Notes: a model not told the origin generated them from the letters alone. 64,000 nt of DNA from Aggregicoccus sp. 17bor-14 (GCF_009659535.1 NZ_VJZZ01000002.1:496001-560000); one strand, 5' to 3'. Positions 46,877-59,200 are shown, counted from the first letter of the stretch. A program made the numbers and translations.

Positions 46877-47269
46877 ATGTACGAGCTGCGCAACGATGTG
46901 CCGGGCCGCACCATGTACGTCACCCTCCGCGGGGCGATGCGCGCGGAGGAGATGCGGCGCTTCACCGCCGAGCTCGAGGCGGCCTGCGACGTGTACGGCG
47001 GCCGGCCGCACCTGTGCCTCGCGGACATGAAGGGCCTCACGGTGATGGACCCCGAGGCGGCGCAGCTGCTGCGCGAGAGCATCGCCTACACGCGCCGGCG
47101 CGGCGTGGTGCTCTGCGCCCACGTGGTGGACTCCACGCTCGCGCGGCTGCAGACCCTGCGCATCGGCATCGAGGCCTCCGGGCCGGACGCCACCATCGAC
47201 TGCGGGAGCGTGGAGGAGGCGGAGCGGGTGCTCGCCCACACGCGCCGCCAGCTCGAGAAAGAGCCCTAG
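46877..47269 (+). CDS. STAS/SpoIIAA-like small protein A
   Basis: A 130-residue protein of strand-helix alternation (TMYVTLRG, AEEMRRFTAELEAA, HLCLADMKGL, GVVLCAHVVD) matching the STAS/SpoIIAA-like fold of anti-sigma-antagonist relatives. No phosphorylatable serine in the canonical DxS site is obvious (ADMKG). Start at ATG 46877 follows the terminator hairpin. Stop shares CTAG (47266-47269) with the convergent second STAS-like gene, a possible paralogue. Confidence 0.75.
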   Translation: MYELRNDVPGRTMYVTLRGAMRAEEMRRFTAELEAACDVYGGRPHLCLADMKGLTVMDPEAAQLLRESIAYTRRRGVVLCAHVVDSTLARLQTLRIGIEASGPDATIDCGSVEEAERVLAHTRRQLEKEP

Positions 47270-47673
47270 AACTCGGCGCCCAGCGCGGTGAGCCAGCCGC
47301 GCGCCGCCGACTCGGTGGAGAAGAAGTTGAGCGTGGGGCGCTGCCCGCTCAGCTCGCTGCCCAGCTGCATCAGCAGCAGCATGGTGCGCATCTGCTCGCT
47401 CGTGTTCACGTACGCCATGGTGAGCGGCGTGCCGCGGCGAAACGCCCACTCGATGAGCAGGCGGCGCCCCTCGGGCTCGAACACCCCGTCGCCCATCTGG
47501 CCGAGGTCGCAGAACATGAACACCGGCTCGCCCTGCGGCACCACCGTGTCCACGTAGCGCACCCACGCCTCCGCGTCCGCCCCCGTCACCGAGCCTCGCA
47601 CCATGAGGAAGGTCACCTTCCCCTCGCTGCGGGCCTGGTGGATGCCGACTCTCTGCTCTGTGCGGGCGCTCAT
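47266..47673 (-). CDS. STAS/SpoIIAA-like small protein B
   Basis: A 135-residue protein with the same size and strand-helix pattern as the convergent gene (VTFLMVRGS, VFMFCDLGQMGD, LTMAYVNTSEQ). Direct sequence identity with A is low by eye, so the pairing may be structural only. Likely a switch or adaptor, but I see no partner kinase. The ATG at 47673 precedes an ordinary N-terminus. Shares CTAG stop with A. Confidence 0.7.
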   Translation of the reverse strand: MSARTEQRVGIHQARSEGKVTFLMVRGSVTGADAEAWVRYVDTVVPQGEPVFMFCDLGQMGDGVFEPEGRRLLIEWAFRRGTPLTMAYVNTSEQMRTMLLLMQLGSELSGQRPTLNFFSTESAARGWLTALGAEF

Positions 47674-47761
47674 TTGCAGGGGCACTGTAGCCTGAAGGGG
47701 CTCGGAGGCGCAGCCCGGCGGGGCATTTGCCAGTGTCGGCCCCACCGCGTATGGGCGGGGG

Positions 47762-49213
47762 ATGTCCGCCTCCGTGCCGCCCGAGTCCCTCTCCGCCCAC
47801 CCAGCTCCGGCGCAGTCGCAGCCCCAGGGCCTGCTCGCCCTGCTGCGCCAGGCGGTGGCCGGGGCGCACCCGGCGCACGACTTCACCACCGGCCTGCTCG
47901 GGCGCGCCATCCTCCTGCTCAGCATCCCCATGGTGCTGGAGATGGTGATGGAGTCGCTCTTCGCCATCGTGGACGTGTACTTCGTCTCGCGCCTCGGCGC
48001 GGACGCCATCGCCACGGTGGGGCTCACGGAGAGCATGCTCGCGCTGGTGTACGCGCTGGCGATGGGGCTCTCCATCGGGGCCACGGCGGTGGTGGCGCGG
48101 CGCATCGGGGAGAAGGACCCGGAGCGCGCGGCGCAGGCGGCGGCGCAGGCGCTGCTGCTCGGCGTGCTCGTCGCGGTGCCGGTGGCGCTCGCGGGCGTGC
48201 TGGGGGCAGGGCCCCTGCTGCGCGTGATGGGCGCGAGCCCCTGGGTGCTCGAGCACGGGGTGGGCTTCACCCGGGTGATGCTGGGCAGCACGCCCATCAT
48301 CGTCCTGCTCTTCCTCATCAACGCCGTGTTCCGCGCGGCGGGGGATGCGGCCATCAGCATGCGCGTGCTGTGGCTCGCCAACGCGCTGAACATCGTGCTC
48401 GGGCCCTGTCTCGTCTTCGGGGTGGGGCCCCTGCCGCGGCTCGGCGTGCTGGGGGCCGCGGTGGGCACGGCGCTGGGGCGCTCGGTGGGCGTCCTCTACC
48501 AGCTCTACCGGCTCACCCGCGGGGACGGGCGCATCGCGCTCGCGCGCCGGCACCTGAAGGTGGAGGCGGGCACGCTGCTCGCCATGCTGCGCCTGTCCGC
48601 GAGCGCCACCCTGCAGATGCTGGTGGGCACCGCGAGCTGGCTCGGCATGGTGCGGATCATGGCGGGCTTCGGCAGCGCCGCGGTCGCGGGCTACACGCTC
48701 GCGATGCGCATCGTGATGTTCGCGCTGCTGCCCTCGTGGGGGATGAGCAACGCGGCCGCCACCCTCACCGGCCAGAGCCTGGGCGCGGGCCGCCCCGAGC
48801 GCGCCGAGGCGGCCGTGTGGCGCGCGGGCCGCTACAACATGTTCTTCCTCGGCGGGGTGAGCCTGCTGTTCCTGGCGCTCGCCCCGCAGCTGCTCGCCCT
48901 CTTCACCCGCGAGCCCGAGGTGCACGGCCACGCGGTGCACGGCCTACGCATCGTGAGCGCGGGCTTCGTCTTCTACGCGTACGGCATGGTGCTCACCCAG
49001 GCCTTCAACGGCGCGGGCGACACGCGCACGCCCACGTTGCTCAACCTCGTGTGCTTCTGGCTGCTCGAGCTGCCGCTCGCGTACGCGCTCGCGTATCCCG
49101 TGGGAATGGGGCCCACCGGCGGCTTCCTTGCCATCACCACCGCCTTCGTGGTGCTCACGGTGGCGAGCGGGCTGCTGTTCCGCAAGGGCGCCTGGAAGAC
49201 GCGCCGGGTGTAG
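47762..49213 (+). CDS. MATE-family efflux transporter
   Basis: A 483-residue membrane protein with about 12 hydrophobic segments in two homologous halves, each starting with a family motif (LLSIPMVLEMVMESLFAIVD near 52 and the GTASWLGMVRI half near 290). MATE transporters export cationic drugs or metabolites with sodium or proton coupling. The N-terminus has a Pro/Ala-rich extension before the first helix. ATG at 47762. Convergent with the EamA transporter gene (stops one base apart). Confidence 0.93.
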   Translation: MSASVPPESLSAHPAPAQSQPQGLLALLRQAVAGAHPAHDFTTGLLGRAILLLSIPMVLEMVMESLFAIVDVYFVSRLGADAIATVGLTESMLALVYALAMGLSIGATAVVARRIGEKDPERAAQAAAQALLLGVLVAVPVALAGVLGAGPLLRVMGASPWVLEHGVGFTRVMLGSTPIIVLLFLINAVFRAAGDAAISMRVLWLANALNIVLGPCLVFGVGPLPRLGVLGAAVGTALGRSVGVLYQLYRLTRGDGRIALARRHLKVEAGTLLAMLRLSASATLQMLVGTASWLGMVRIMAGFGSAAVAGYTLAMRIVMFALLPSWGMSNAAATLTGQSLGAGRPERAEAAVWRAGRYNMFFLGGVSLLFLALAPQLLALFTREPEVHGHAVHGLRIVSAGFVFYAYGMVLTQAFNGAGDTRTPTLLNLVCFWLLELPLAYALAYPVGMGPTGGFLAITTAFVVLTVASGLLFRKGAWKTRRV

Positions 49214-49214
49214 C

Positions 49215-50150
49215 TCAGGCGCGCGAGCGCGCGAGCAAGCCGCGCAGCCAGGCCTCGCCGCTCACCAGGCCGATGCCCCCGAGCACCAGCACCGCGCCCA
49301 GCACGAAGTGGAGGGTGAGCGGCTCGCCCAGCACCAGCACACCGGCCGTCACGCCGAACAGCGGCGTCATGAAGGAGAAGACGGCGAGGTTCGAGGCGAG
49401 GTAGCGCCGCAGGAGCCAGAACCACGCGAGGTAGCTCGCGAAGGACACCACCACGCCCTGGAAGAGCACGCTGCCCACGGCGACGGGCGTGAGCGCCACG
49501 TGCGACGCCTGCCCGGTGGCGAGCGCCACGCCCAGCAGGAGCACGAAGGCCACCGCCAGCTGGTAGAAGAGCGTGAGCGCGGGCGGCGCCTCGGACAGGC
49601 GCGAGGTGCGCACCACCACCGTGGTCGCGCCCCACGCGGCCCCCGCTCCCACGCCCAGCGCGTCGCCCAGCAGCATGCGCGGGTCCATGTGCGCGAAGGA
49701 GGCCCCGCCCACGAAGGCCACCGCGATGCCCACGAAGCACACCCCGATGCCCAGCCACTGGAAGGGGCGCAGCCGCTCGGAGGGGATGAGCAGGTGCAGC
49801 CCCAGCGCGCTGAACACGGGCGAGGTGTAGAGGAACACCGCGATGTGCCCCGCCGTGGTGTAGGTGAGCCCCAGCGCGATGAGCAGGAACTCGAGCGCGA
49901 AGAGGGCCCCGGCCGCGAGCCCCGCGGGCACCGTGCCCTGGCGCACGCCCTCCCAGCCCCCGCGCGCCGTCATCAAGAGCCCCACCAGCAGGGCCGCGAT
50001 GCCCGAGCGCGTCGAGGCCTGGAGGATGGGCGCCACGTCGTGCGCCGCGAGCTTGATGGCCACCTGCTGCAGCCCCCACAGCGCGCACAGGAGCAGCATC
50101 AGCTGGAAGCAGAAGGCGTCGGCGCCGCGCCGCGCGCTGGGAGGGGACAT
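49215..50150 (-). CDS. EamA/DMT-family transporter
   Basis: A 311-residue membrane protein with about ten hydrophobic segments, two EamA repeats (about 15-145 and 165-295). It matches drug/metabolite transporters such as RhtA/YdcZ relatives and probably exports a small metabolite. The ATG at 50150 has GGGAG 6 bases upstream; an ATG at 50162 is in frame. Divergent from the acyl-CoA synthetase gene. Confidence 0.9.
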   Translation of the reverse strand: MSPPSARRGADAFCFQLMLLLCALWGLQQVAIKLAAHDVAPILQASTRSGIAALLVGLLMTARGGWEGVRQGTVPAGLAAGALFALEFLLIALGLTYTTAGHIAVFLYTSPVFSALGLHLLIPSERLRPFQWLGIGVCFVGIAVAFVGGASFAHMDPRMLLGDALGVGAGAAWGATTVVVRTSRLSEAPPALTLFYQLAVAFVLLLGVALATGQASHVALTPVAVGSVLFQGVVVSFASYLAWFWLLRRYLASNLAVFSFMTPLFGVTAGVLVLGEPLTLHFVLGAVLVLGGIGLVSGEAWLRGLLARSRA

Positions 50151-50317
50151 GCGCGCTCCCATACGTGAACTGGCCCCCCGTGCCGAGTGCCGAATTCCGC
50201 AGCGCGAACCGTCCGAGCGTGCGCGGGAGGGCAGGGCGGGGTGGGTCCCTCTGGCCTCCCCCCGCAGGGGCCATTAGCGTGGGGCCCCGAGACGCCCACC
50301 CACGCGAGGACGACGCG

Positions 50318-52129
<1,812 letters not shown>

Positions 52130-52171
52130 GAACGAGATGGCGCTGATCTGATGCAGTTGGGCGCAGCTGTC

Positions 52172-52192
52172 CCCTCTCCCTCTGGGAGAGGG
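52172..52192. terminator. Terminator-like hairpin with repeat sequence
   Basis: CCCTCTCCC (52172-52180), TCT loop, GGGAGAGGG (52184-52192): perfect 9-bp stem. It is followed by ACGGGGTGAGGG. It lies between the convergent acyl-CoA synthetase (stop 52129) and NTF2-like (stop 52253) genes. The GGGACGGGGTGAGG tail recurs inverted at 60974. Confidence 0.65.
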
Positions 52193-52252
52193 ACGGGGTG
52201 AGGGAAGGGGACGGAGCTGCGTGACCGCCCCCTCCGCGAAGGGGGCGCCCGG

Positions 52253-52786
52253 TCACGGCCTCGGCGGCGGAGCCGGGTTGAGCTCCTGCGACCAGACGAC
52301 CGAGGCGATCTTCCAGCCGGACTCGGTGCGCAGGAGCTGCCAGCCCTCCTTGCCCCAGTTCTGTTTGTAGGTGCCCACCGTGAAGGTGTAGTCGAACCAC
52401 ACCTGGGCGACCTCGCCATCGGTGTCGATGCGGACCTTCGAGAAGGTCTCCTCCAGGCGCGCCGGGTTCTGGACGACGAAGTCGATGAAGCCGGCGGGGC
52501 TGCCCCTGGCGGAGACCTTGCTCGGATGCGGCAGCTCGGGCTTCGGCCGGCTGGCGTAGAGCATCTCCGCGGAGGTGTCGGAGAGCACGCTGGCCCACGT
52601 GATGTCCTCCTTCAGGAACAGCTTCATGAAGGCGGCCTTGTCCTTCTCGAGGATGGCGGTGCGGAAGGTCTCGATGACGGCTTCGATCTCCTTCCTGCTC
52701 CGCGCCGTATCCGCGGCGCGGGCCTGCTGGGGAGGGCCTGCGGCGAGGGCGAAGGCCAGGCACACGGCGGCGACTGCAGGGTTCAT
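52253..52786 (-). CDS. Secreted NTF2/SnoaL-like protein
   Basis: A 177-residue protein with signal peptide (1-24, ending ARA). Residues 30-165 show the NTF2-like alpha+beta-cone pattern: an N-terminal helix (RKEIEAVIETFRTAILEKD), strands VWFDYTFTVG and WQLLRTESGWKIASVVW. The family includes isomerases and ligand-binding proteins; catalytic residues are not obvious. ATG at 52786 precedes the signal peptide. Confidence 0.8.
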   Translation of the reverse strand: MNPAVAAVCLAFALAAGPPQQARAADTARSRKEIEAVIETFRTAILEKDKAAFMKLFLKEDITWASVLSDTSAEMLYASRPKPELPHPSKVSARGSPAGFIDFVVQNPARLEETFSKVRIDTDGEVAQVWFDYTFTVGTYKQNWGKEGWQLLRTESGWKIASVVWSQELNPAPPPRP

Positions 52787-53215
52787 CACGGCTCCGGGTG
52801 TCGAAGGAAGCGAGCACAGGCAACGCGCAGGTGCGCGAGCCGGCGCAGGTAAGCACAACGGCTTCCCGGCAAGCGCCGCTCTCCGAGCGGATGGCTCAGC
52901 GGGACCCGCGCGCCTGCAGTGACCTGTCCGAGAGACCTCCTCAGGTCGTCGGGACTCCGGGTGCGTGGTGACCCGCCCCCTGCGGGGGCTCGCGCGCACC
53001 CGTTCGTTTGCCCTCCACGCACTGTCTCGGTTTCCCCTCCCGACGCGGCTGTCGGCCCGCCCCTTTCACCCGTGGGCAGGGTCCGGCCGCACGCAGGGGC
53101 AGGGTGAATCCAGGGGGTGGACCCGAGACCCGGGGCATTTGCACCCCATTTGACACTCCAACGATAAGCGCACCTAAAATCCGCGAAAAATTTCCCTCAG
53201 CGAACGGAATATTCC
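52787..53215. other. Long upstream region of the TTG operon
   Basis: About 430 bases with no convincing gene. A GC-rich stretch with a 6-bp hairpin (GCCCCC-TGC-GGGGGC at 52975-52989) gives way at 53146 to an unusually AT-rich segment carrying the promoter at 53150-53180 and the leader of the gene at 53216. Confidence 0.6.
53150..53180 (+). promoter_or_regulatory. Sigma70-like promoter of the TTG operon
   Basis: TTGACA (53150-53155) and TAAAAT (53175-53180) with a 19-bp spacer, in an AT-rich island of an otherwise very GC-rich region. It ends 35 bases before the TTG at 53216, which supports that start. Confidence 0.6.
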
Positions 53216-56200
53216 TTGCGCGTTAAACAGAAGCTTCTGGCGGCCACCGCCGTGGCGACCGCCGCCGTTCTCCTCGTGCCTCCGTCCGTGAGTGCCTACC
53301 GGCGCTACGTGGACCAGCTGGCGCGCGCCAAGCTCCGCGACTTCCTCAAGGATCCGCAGGCGGGCGACGAGGGCTGGCGCGAGGCCGACCCGGACGCGTG
53401 GCGCGAGACGGCGCCCGGTGAGGGCGAGGCCGAGGGCGACGATGCGATGCGCCGCATGATCGCCGCCAAGACGCTGTGGGGGACGCGGACTCCCGAGGCG
53501 ATGGAGCACCTGGCGCGCGTCTCCCACCAGGAGGCGCAGCGCTGGGCGCCGCAGCTGGCGTCCCCGCTGCGCGCCGCGCCCGGCGTGGACCAGCCGGCGA
53601 TCGTGGGTGGCGCGAACGCGGCCAGCCTGTCGTGGGTGAACCTCGGTCCGACCAACGCGAGCTTCGAGTACAACGGCAGCCTCTACAGCGAGGTGGACTC
53701 GGGCCGCGTCAACGCCATCCTCGTGAGCCCCGCCGACACCCGCATCGCCTACCTGGGCACCAGCGGCGGCGGCGTATGGAAGACCTTCGAGATGGGCAAC
53801 GCGAAGCCCACCTGGTACCCGGTGGCCGAGACGCTGGGCAACCTGGCCATCGGGGCGCTGGACCTGGACCCGCAGGCGCCGGACACGCTCTACGCGGGCC
53901 TGGGCGACTTCGTGGACACGCCGGGCGGCCAGGTGGTGAAGAGCACCGACGGCGCGGCCACCTGGGGCGCGCCGGTGAGCCTCTCGGGGCAGTACCCCGC
54001 CGGCTCGGGCGGCCTCTCGGTGAAGGCGCTGCGCATCCGCGCGCTGCGCGTGGACCCGACCAACTCCAACGTCGTGCTGGTGGGTACGGACGTGGGGCTC
54101 TTCCGCTCCACGGACGCGGGCGCGAGCTACAGCCTGGTGGACCTGCCCAACCAGGGCACGACGCAGAAGCCCGAGAGCGTGTGGAGCATCGTGTACACGG
54201 GCGCCGTCAACGGCGTGAGCCGCTGGGCCCTCAGCGGCGTCTACGCGTGCGATGCCGCCAGCCGGCCTCCGGATGCAGGAGTTGGCCAGGCCTCGGGCGC
54301 CACGGGCTGCACCGCGGGCAACCCGGGCGACCTCTGGACGAGCAGCGACGCGGGCGCGACCTGGAGCTCGCGCAAGGCCGCGGGCGCCATCCCCACCACG
54401 GCGGTGGGCCGGCTCACGCTCGGCGCGGGCACTCCGTCGGCCACTGCGGTGACGGTGGTGTACGCGCAGCTGGGCAACCAGGACGAGTACAACGCGCCCG
54501 CGGGCGCCGGCTACTGGCGCTCCACCGACTCGGGCGCGACCTGGGTCGCCATCAACGGCACGCTGGCGAACGCGACCAACTCCGTGGGCGGCGCGCGTGA
54601 CTGCGGCACCGTCAACGTGAACGCCGGGCAGGCCTGGTACAACTCGGCGGTGGCGGTGGATCCCGCCAACGACAACAACGTGCTCATCGGCGGCATGCTC
54701 TGCGGCCTGCGCACCAGCAACGGCCTCTCCGCGACGCCCACCTGGGAGAACGTCTCGCACTGGCTGCCCAGCGGCGGCGGCGGCAACGTCACCGGCGGCA
54801 CCCTGGACTACGTGCACGCGGACTGGCACGCGGCGCTCATCGTGCGCACCGCCACGGGCTACCTGGCGATGGGCGGCAGCGACGGCGGTCTCTTCGTCTC
54901 GAGCAACCTCTTCAACGCGACGCCGCCCCAGGTGGTCTGGAACGGGATGAACCAGGGCATCGTCACGCACCTGGGCTACTCGATGGCCTCGGGTGACCCG
55001 GCCACGGGCAACTCCTACCTCGCGTACACCGGCCTGCAGGACAACGGCACCCGCTTCCGCGATCCGGCCGCAGGCGCCTCCTCCACCACCTTCAACCAGG
55101 TCATCGGCGGCGACGGCTTCGGCGCGGCCGCGAGCAAGGACCCGTCGAGCAGCGCCACCGTCTACTGGGCGAGTGTGAACGGCAGCCGCCGCACCTGCGT
55201 GCCCACGTCGGCCAACAGCTTCTGCAACGCCGGCACCGCGTGGACGACCAAGAACGCGACGCCGCTGTCCACCACCACCTGCCCCGGCGAGGGCCAGCCC
55301 TTCATCATCCGCTACGCGGTGGCGCAGGCCAGCCCCAGCGTCAACACGGTGCTCACCGCGACCAACGGCGCCGTCCACCGCGTGAGCGGCACGGGGGCGT
55401 GGGCCGCCATCAGCCCCTGCCTCACCGGCGCCACCCGCAACCTCGCGGCCTCGCCCACCATCGACGGCCTGTACGGCGTGGCGATGAGCGGCGGCCGCTT
55501 CTACGTCACCAGCAACTGCACGGGCACCACCACGGCCTGCACCTGGACCCAGAGCAGCGTGCTGGGCTTCGACGCCAACGGCGACGGCACCCTCGGGGCC
55601 GACGAGAAGGTCAGCTACACGTCCATGGTCTCCTTCCCGCCCGCCACGCCGGCGGGCAAGACGGCGGGTGACGTGTACGTGGCGGCGAGCGCGGCCCCGC
55701 TCGCGGGAGACGGCAAGAGCCTGGTGTCGGACGCGCTCGGCCACCTCTTCATCACCACCAACCGCGGCGCGAGCTGGGCCCCGCTGCACGGCAACGGGAC
55801 GGGCTTCGACCTGCCCAACGTGGGCATCGGCTCGGTGCGCTACGACCCGGGCGACACCGCCAACAACACCCTCTACGTGGGCACCGAGCTCGGCGTGTAC
55901 CGCAGCATCGACGGCGGCCAGACCTGGCGCCGCTTCGGCAACGGCCTGCCCATGGCGAGCGTGACGGACATGTTCATCAGCCGCACCGGCTCGATGCTGC
56001 GCGTGTCCACCTTCGGCCGCGGCCTGTGGGAGATCTACCCCTCGGCCACCGCCGAGAAGGGCGTGAACGGCACCGGCGACTGGAACCGCGACCAGCAGCT
56101 GGACTTCATCGACCTCGCGGCGATGGCGAGCCGGCTCGGCACCTCGCCCGCCACCACCGAGGCCCCCCTCTACGACTGGAACGTCGACGTGACCGGCACC

Positions 56201-56263
56201 GTGAGCGGCACGGACGACGCGGACCTCACCCAGCTGCTCAACAAGTTCGGCGGTCGCCCGTGA
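53216..56263 (+). CDS. Secreted beta-propeller protein with dockerin-like C-terminus
   Basis: A 1015-residue protein, apparently starting with TTG. Signal peptide (1-27: KQKLLAATAVATAAV...SVSA). The middle (about 130-930) has BNR/sortilin-like beta-propeller blades: repeated TSSDAGATW, RSTDSGATW, STDGAATW and RSIDGGQTW Asp-box-like motifs. The C-terminal 65 residues (about 950-1015) hold a dockerin-like pair: GDWNRDQQLDFIDLAAM (calcium loop D-x-N-x-D...D) and YDWNVDVTGTVSGTDDADL, the second with a two-residue insertion. No catalytic residues of sialidases are clear. It overlaps the second gene's upstream GTG by 4 bases. Probably a surface-bound binding protein. Confidence 0.85.
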   Translation: MRVKQKLLAATAVATAAVLLVPPSVSAYRRYVDQLARAKLRDFLKDPQAGDEGWREADPDAWRETAPGEGEAEGDDAMRRMIAAKTLWGTRTPEAMEHLARVSHQEAQRWAPQLASPLRAAPGVDQPAIVGGANAASLSWVNLGPTNASFEYNGSLYSEVDSGRVNAILVSPADTRIAYLGTSGGGVWKTFEMGNAKPTWYPVAETLGNLAIGALDLDPQAPDTLYAGLGDFVDTPGGQVVKSTDGAATWGAPVSLSGQYPAGSGGLSVKALRIRALRVDPTNSNVVLVGTDVGLFRSTDAGASYSLVDLPNQGTTQKPESVWSIVYTGAVNGVSRWALSGVYACDAASRPPDAGVGQASGATGCTAGNPGDLWTSSDAGATWSSRKAAGAIPTTAVGRLTLGAGTPSATAVTVVYAQLGNQDEYNAPAGAGYWRSTDSGATWVAINGTLANATNSVGGARDCGTVNVNAGQAWYNSAVAVDPANDNNVLIGGMLCGLRTSNGLSATPTWENVSHWLPSGGGGNVTGGTLDYVHADWHAALIVRTATGYLAMGGSDGGLFVSSNLFNATPPQVVWNGMNQGIVTHLGYSMASGDPATGNSYLAYTGLQDNGTRFRDPAAGASSTTFNQVIGGDGFGAAASKDPSSSATVYWASVNGSRRTCVPTSANSFCNAGTAWTTKNATPLSTTTCPGEGQPFIIRYAVAQASPSVNTVLTATNGAVHRVSGTGAWAAISPCLTGATRNLAASPTIDGLYGVAMSGGRFYVTSNCTGTTTACTWTQSSVLGFDANGDGTLGADEKVSYTSMVSFPPATPAGKTAGDVYVAASAAPLAGDGKSLVSDALGHLFITTNRGASWAPLHGNGTGFDLPNVGIGSVRYDPGDTANNTLYVGTELGVYRSIDGGQTWRRFGNGLPMASVTDMFISRTGSMLRVSTFGRGLWEIYPSATAEKGVNGTGDWNRDQQLDFIDLAAMASRLGTSPATTEAPLYDWNVDVTGTVSGTDDADLTQLLNKFGGRP

Positions 56264-56292
56264 ACCGCGCCCCTCGTCAGGAGACGTCCATC

Positions 56293-59200
56293 TTGAGCCT
56301 CAAGCACCTCGCGCTGGCCCTGCTCGCGGCGGCCAGCTTCGCCTCCGGCTGCAAGGGCGCCAAGCCCCACAACGACCTGCCCGACGGTGGCTCCCCGCCG
56401 GCGCAGGTGGCCCGCAAGCTCGCCTTCACGGCGCAGCCCACGGCCGCCCAGGTGGGCGCGCACCTCGCCCCGTCCGTGCAGGTCACGGTGCAGGACGCGG
56501 ACGGGAACACCGTCACGGCGGCCAACACCTCCATCACCCTCGCCCTGGGGCAGAACGCCGCGGGCGCGAGCCTCTCGGGCCTCAAGACCGTGGCGGCGGT
56601 GAACGGCGTGGCCACCTTCACCGAGCTCGCGCTGGACAAGGCCGGCGAGGGCTACACCCTGGTCGCCAGCGCCAGCGGCCTCACCGGCGCCACCAGCGCG
56701 GCCTTCTCCATCAGCGCCGCGCCGCAGAGCACGCCCACGCTGGCCTTCTCGGCGGCGCCGGACGAGGCCGACGCGGACGGCACGCTGCTGCCCGAGGTGA
56801 CGGTCGCCGTGAAGGACGCGCAGGGCCATACCCTGACCGGCGCCCTCTCGGTGTCGCTCGCCCTGGGCGCGAACCCCTCGGGCGCCACCCTCCAGGGCAC
56901 GCTCGAGACGGTGTCGGTGAACGGCGTGGCCACCTTCCAGGGGCTGAGCATCACGCAGGTGGGCGAGGGCTACACCCTGGTCGCCTCCGCGCCCGGCGCG
57001 GTGAGCGTCACCAGCGCGCCCTTCCGCGTGAAGCCCGGCGCGGCCCGCTCGCTCGCCTTCGTCACCCAGCCCTCCTCCACCGTGGCCGGCAGCGCCCTCG
57101 CTCCCGCGGTGCAGGTGGCGGTGCGCGACGTGCACGGCAACACCGTCACCGCCTCCACTGCCAGCGTCACGCTGGCGCTCTCGGCGGGCAGCCTCGCGGG
57201 CACCCGCACGGTGGCGGCCGTCAACGGCGTGGCCACCTTCCCGGACCTCTCCGTGGCCCAGGCCGGCACCAGCTATACCCTCGCCGCCAGCTCGGGCTCG
57301 CTCACGGGCGCCACCAGCGCCGCCTTCGCGGTCAGCCCCGGCGCTCCCGCCGCGCTCGCCTTCCGCACGCAGCCCGCGGGCGGCCCGGCCGGCGCCACGC
57401 TCGGCGCGGTGGAGGTGGAGGCGCTCGATGCATCCGGCAACCTCGTCCCGGGCTTCGCGGGCGAGGTCTCGCTCTCGCTGGGCGAGGCGCCCTCGGGCGC
57501 GGTCCTCTCCGGCACCGCGAGCGCCACCGCGGCGGGCGGCGTGGCCCGCTTCGCGGACCTCTCGCTCGCCCGCGCCGCGGCGCGCTACACGCTGGTCGCC
57601 CGGAGCACGGGCCTCGTGGACGTGACGAGCGCCGCCTTCGCGGTGACCCCCGGCGCGGCGGCCCGCCTCGCCTTCGGCGTGCAGCCCTCCGGCGGCGCGG
57701 CCGGCCAGGCCTTCAGCCCCGCCGTGCAGGTGTGGGTGGAGGACGCGCTGGGCAACCTCACCGACTCCAGCGCGAGCGTGACGCTGGCGCTCACGGGCGG
57801 CGACGCCGCGGCGCAGCTCTCCGGCGCGCTGAGCACGACCGCGTCCTCCGGTGTGGCCACCTTCGCGGGCCTCTCGGTGGACAAGAGCGGCATGGGCTAC
57901 CAGCTGGTCGCCTCGAGCACCGGCCTCCCGGGCCTCTCGAGCGCCACCTTCGCCATCGTCTCGGGCGTGGCCTCCCGCCTCGCCTTCCTCACCCAGCCCA
58001 CGGACACCGTGGCGGGCGCGGGCCTCGCCGCCGATGTGGTGGTGCAGGACGCGCTCGGCAACCGCGTGCTGGACTCCACCGCGAGCATCACGGTCAGCCT
58101 CTCGGGCGGCAGCGCCGGCGCGAGCCTCCAGGGCACGCGCACCGCCTCCGCCGTGGACGGCGTGGCCCACTTCTCCGCGCTGTCCATCGAGACCGCGGGC
58201 ACGGGCTACCAGCTCACCGCCAGCGCCGCGGGCCACACGGGCGCCACCTCCAGCGCCTTCGCGGTGACTCCGGCCGCGGCCCACGCGCTCGCCTTCACGG
58301 CGCAGCCGGCCAGCACCACCGCGGGCGTGGCCCTGGGGGAGGTGCAGGTGACGGTGCAGGACGCCTTCGGCAACGTCGCCACGGGCGCCTCCTCCTCCAT
58401 CACCCTTGCGCTCGGCGGCGGCAGCAGCGGCGCCACCCTCGCGGGCAGCAGCACGGTGGCGGCCGTCAACGGCGTGGCCACCTTCACGGGCCTCTCGGTG
58501 GCCCGGACCGGCACGGGCTACGTGCTGACGGCCTCCTCCGCGGGCCTCACCGACGCCACCAGCAGCACCTTCGACGTGGCGGTGGCGGCGGCCTCGCGCC
58601 TCGCCTTCGCCGTCGAGCCGCCGGAGAGCGCGACCGCGGCCGAGCCGCTCGCGCCCTCCGTGCAGGTGCGCATCGAGGACGCCTTCGGCAACGCCGTGGC
58701 GGACGCCACCGCGAACATCACGCTCGCGCTGAGCGGCGGTGACTCCAGCGCCGTCCTCTCGGGCACCCGCAGCGTGAGCGCGGTGGCCGGTGTGGCCACC
58801 TTCCCCGGCCTCTCCGTGGACCTCGCGCAGAGCGGCTACCGCCTCGAGGCCACGTCGGCGGGGCTCACCGCGGCGACCTCGCGCGCCTTCACCATCGTGC
58901 CGGGCAGCGCCGCGCGCCTCGCCTTCCGCGTGCAGCCCACCGGCGCCACCGCCGGCGCGACGCTCGCGGACGTGGAGGTCGCGGTCCTGGACGCGCACGG
59001 CAACACCGTGCCGGACAGCAGCACGAGCGTAGCGCTCGCCCTGGCGCCCAGCGCGCCCGTCTCCGGCCTGCTCACCGAGCTCACCGTGGGCGGCATCGCG
59101 CGCTTCTCCGGGCTCTCGGTGGACCGCGCGGGCAGCTACACGCTGACCGCGAGCGCCACGGACCTCACCGCGGCGACCTCCGCGTCCTTCGACGTGGCGC

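Noticed and set aside
56260-56292. GTG at 56260 as start of the Ig-repeat lipoprotein
   Set aside because: No ribosome site, and it would put a polar extension before the signal peptide; TTG at 56293 has AGGAGA at good spacing, although the GTGA overlap makes coupling conceivable.
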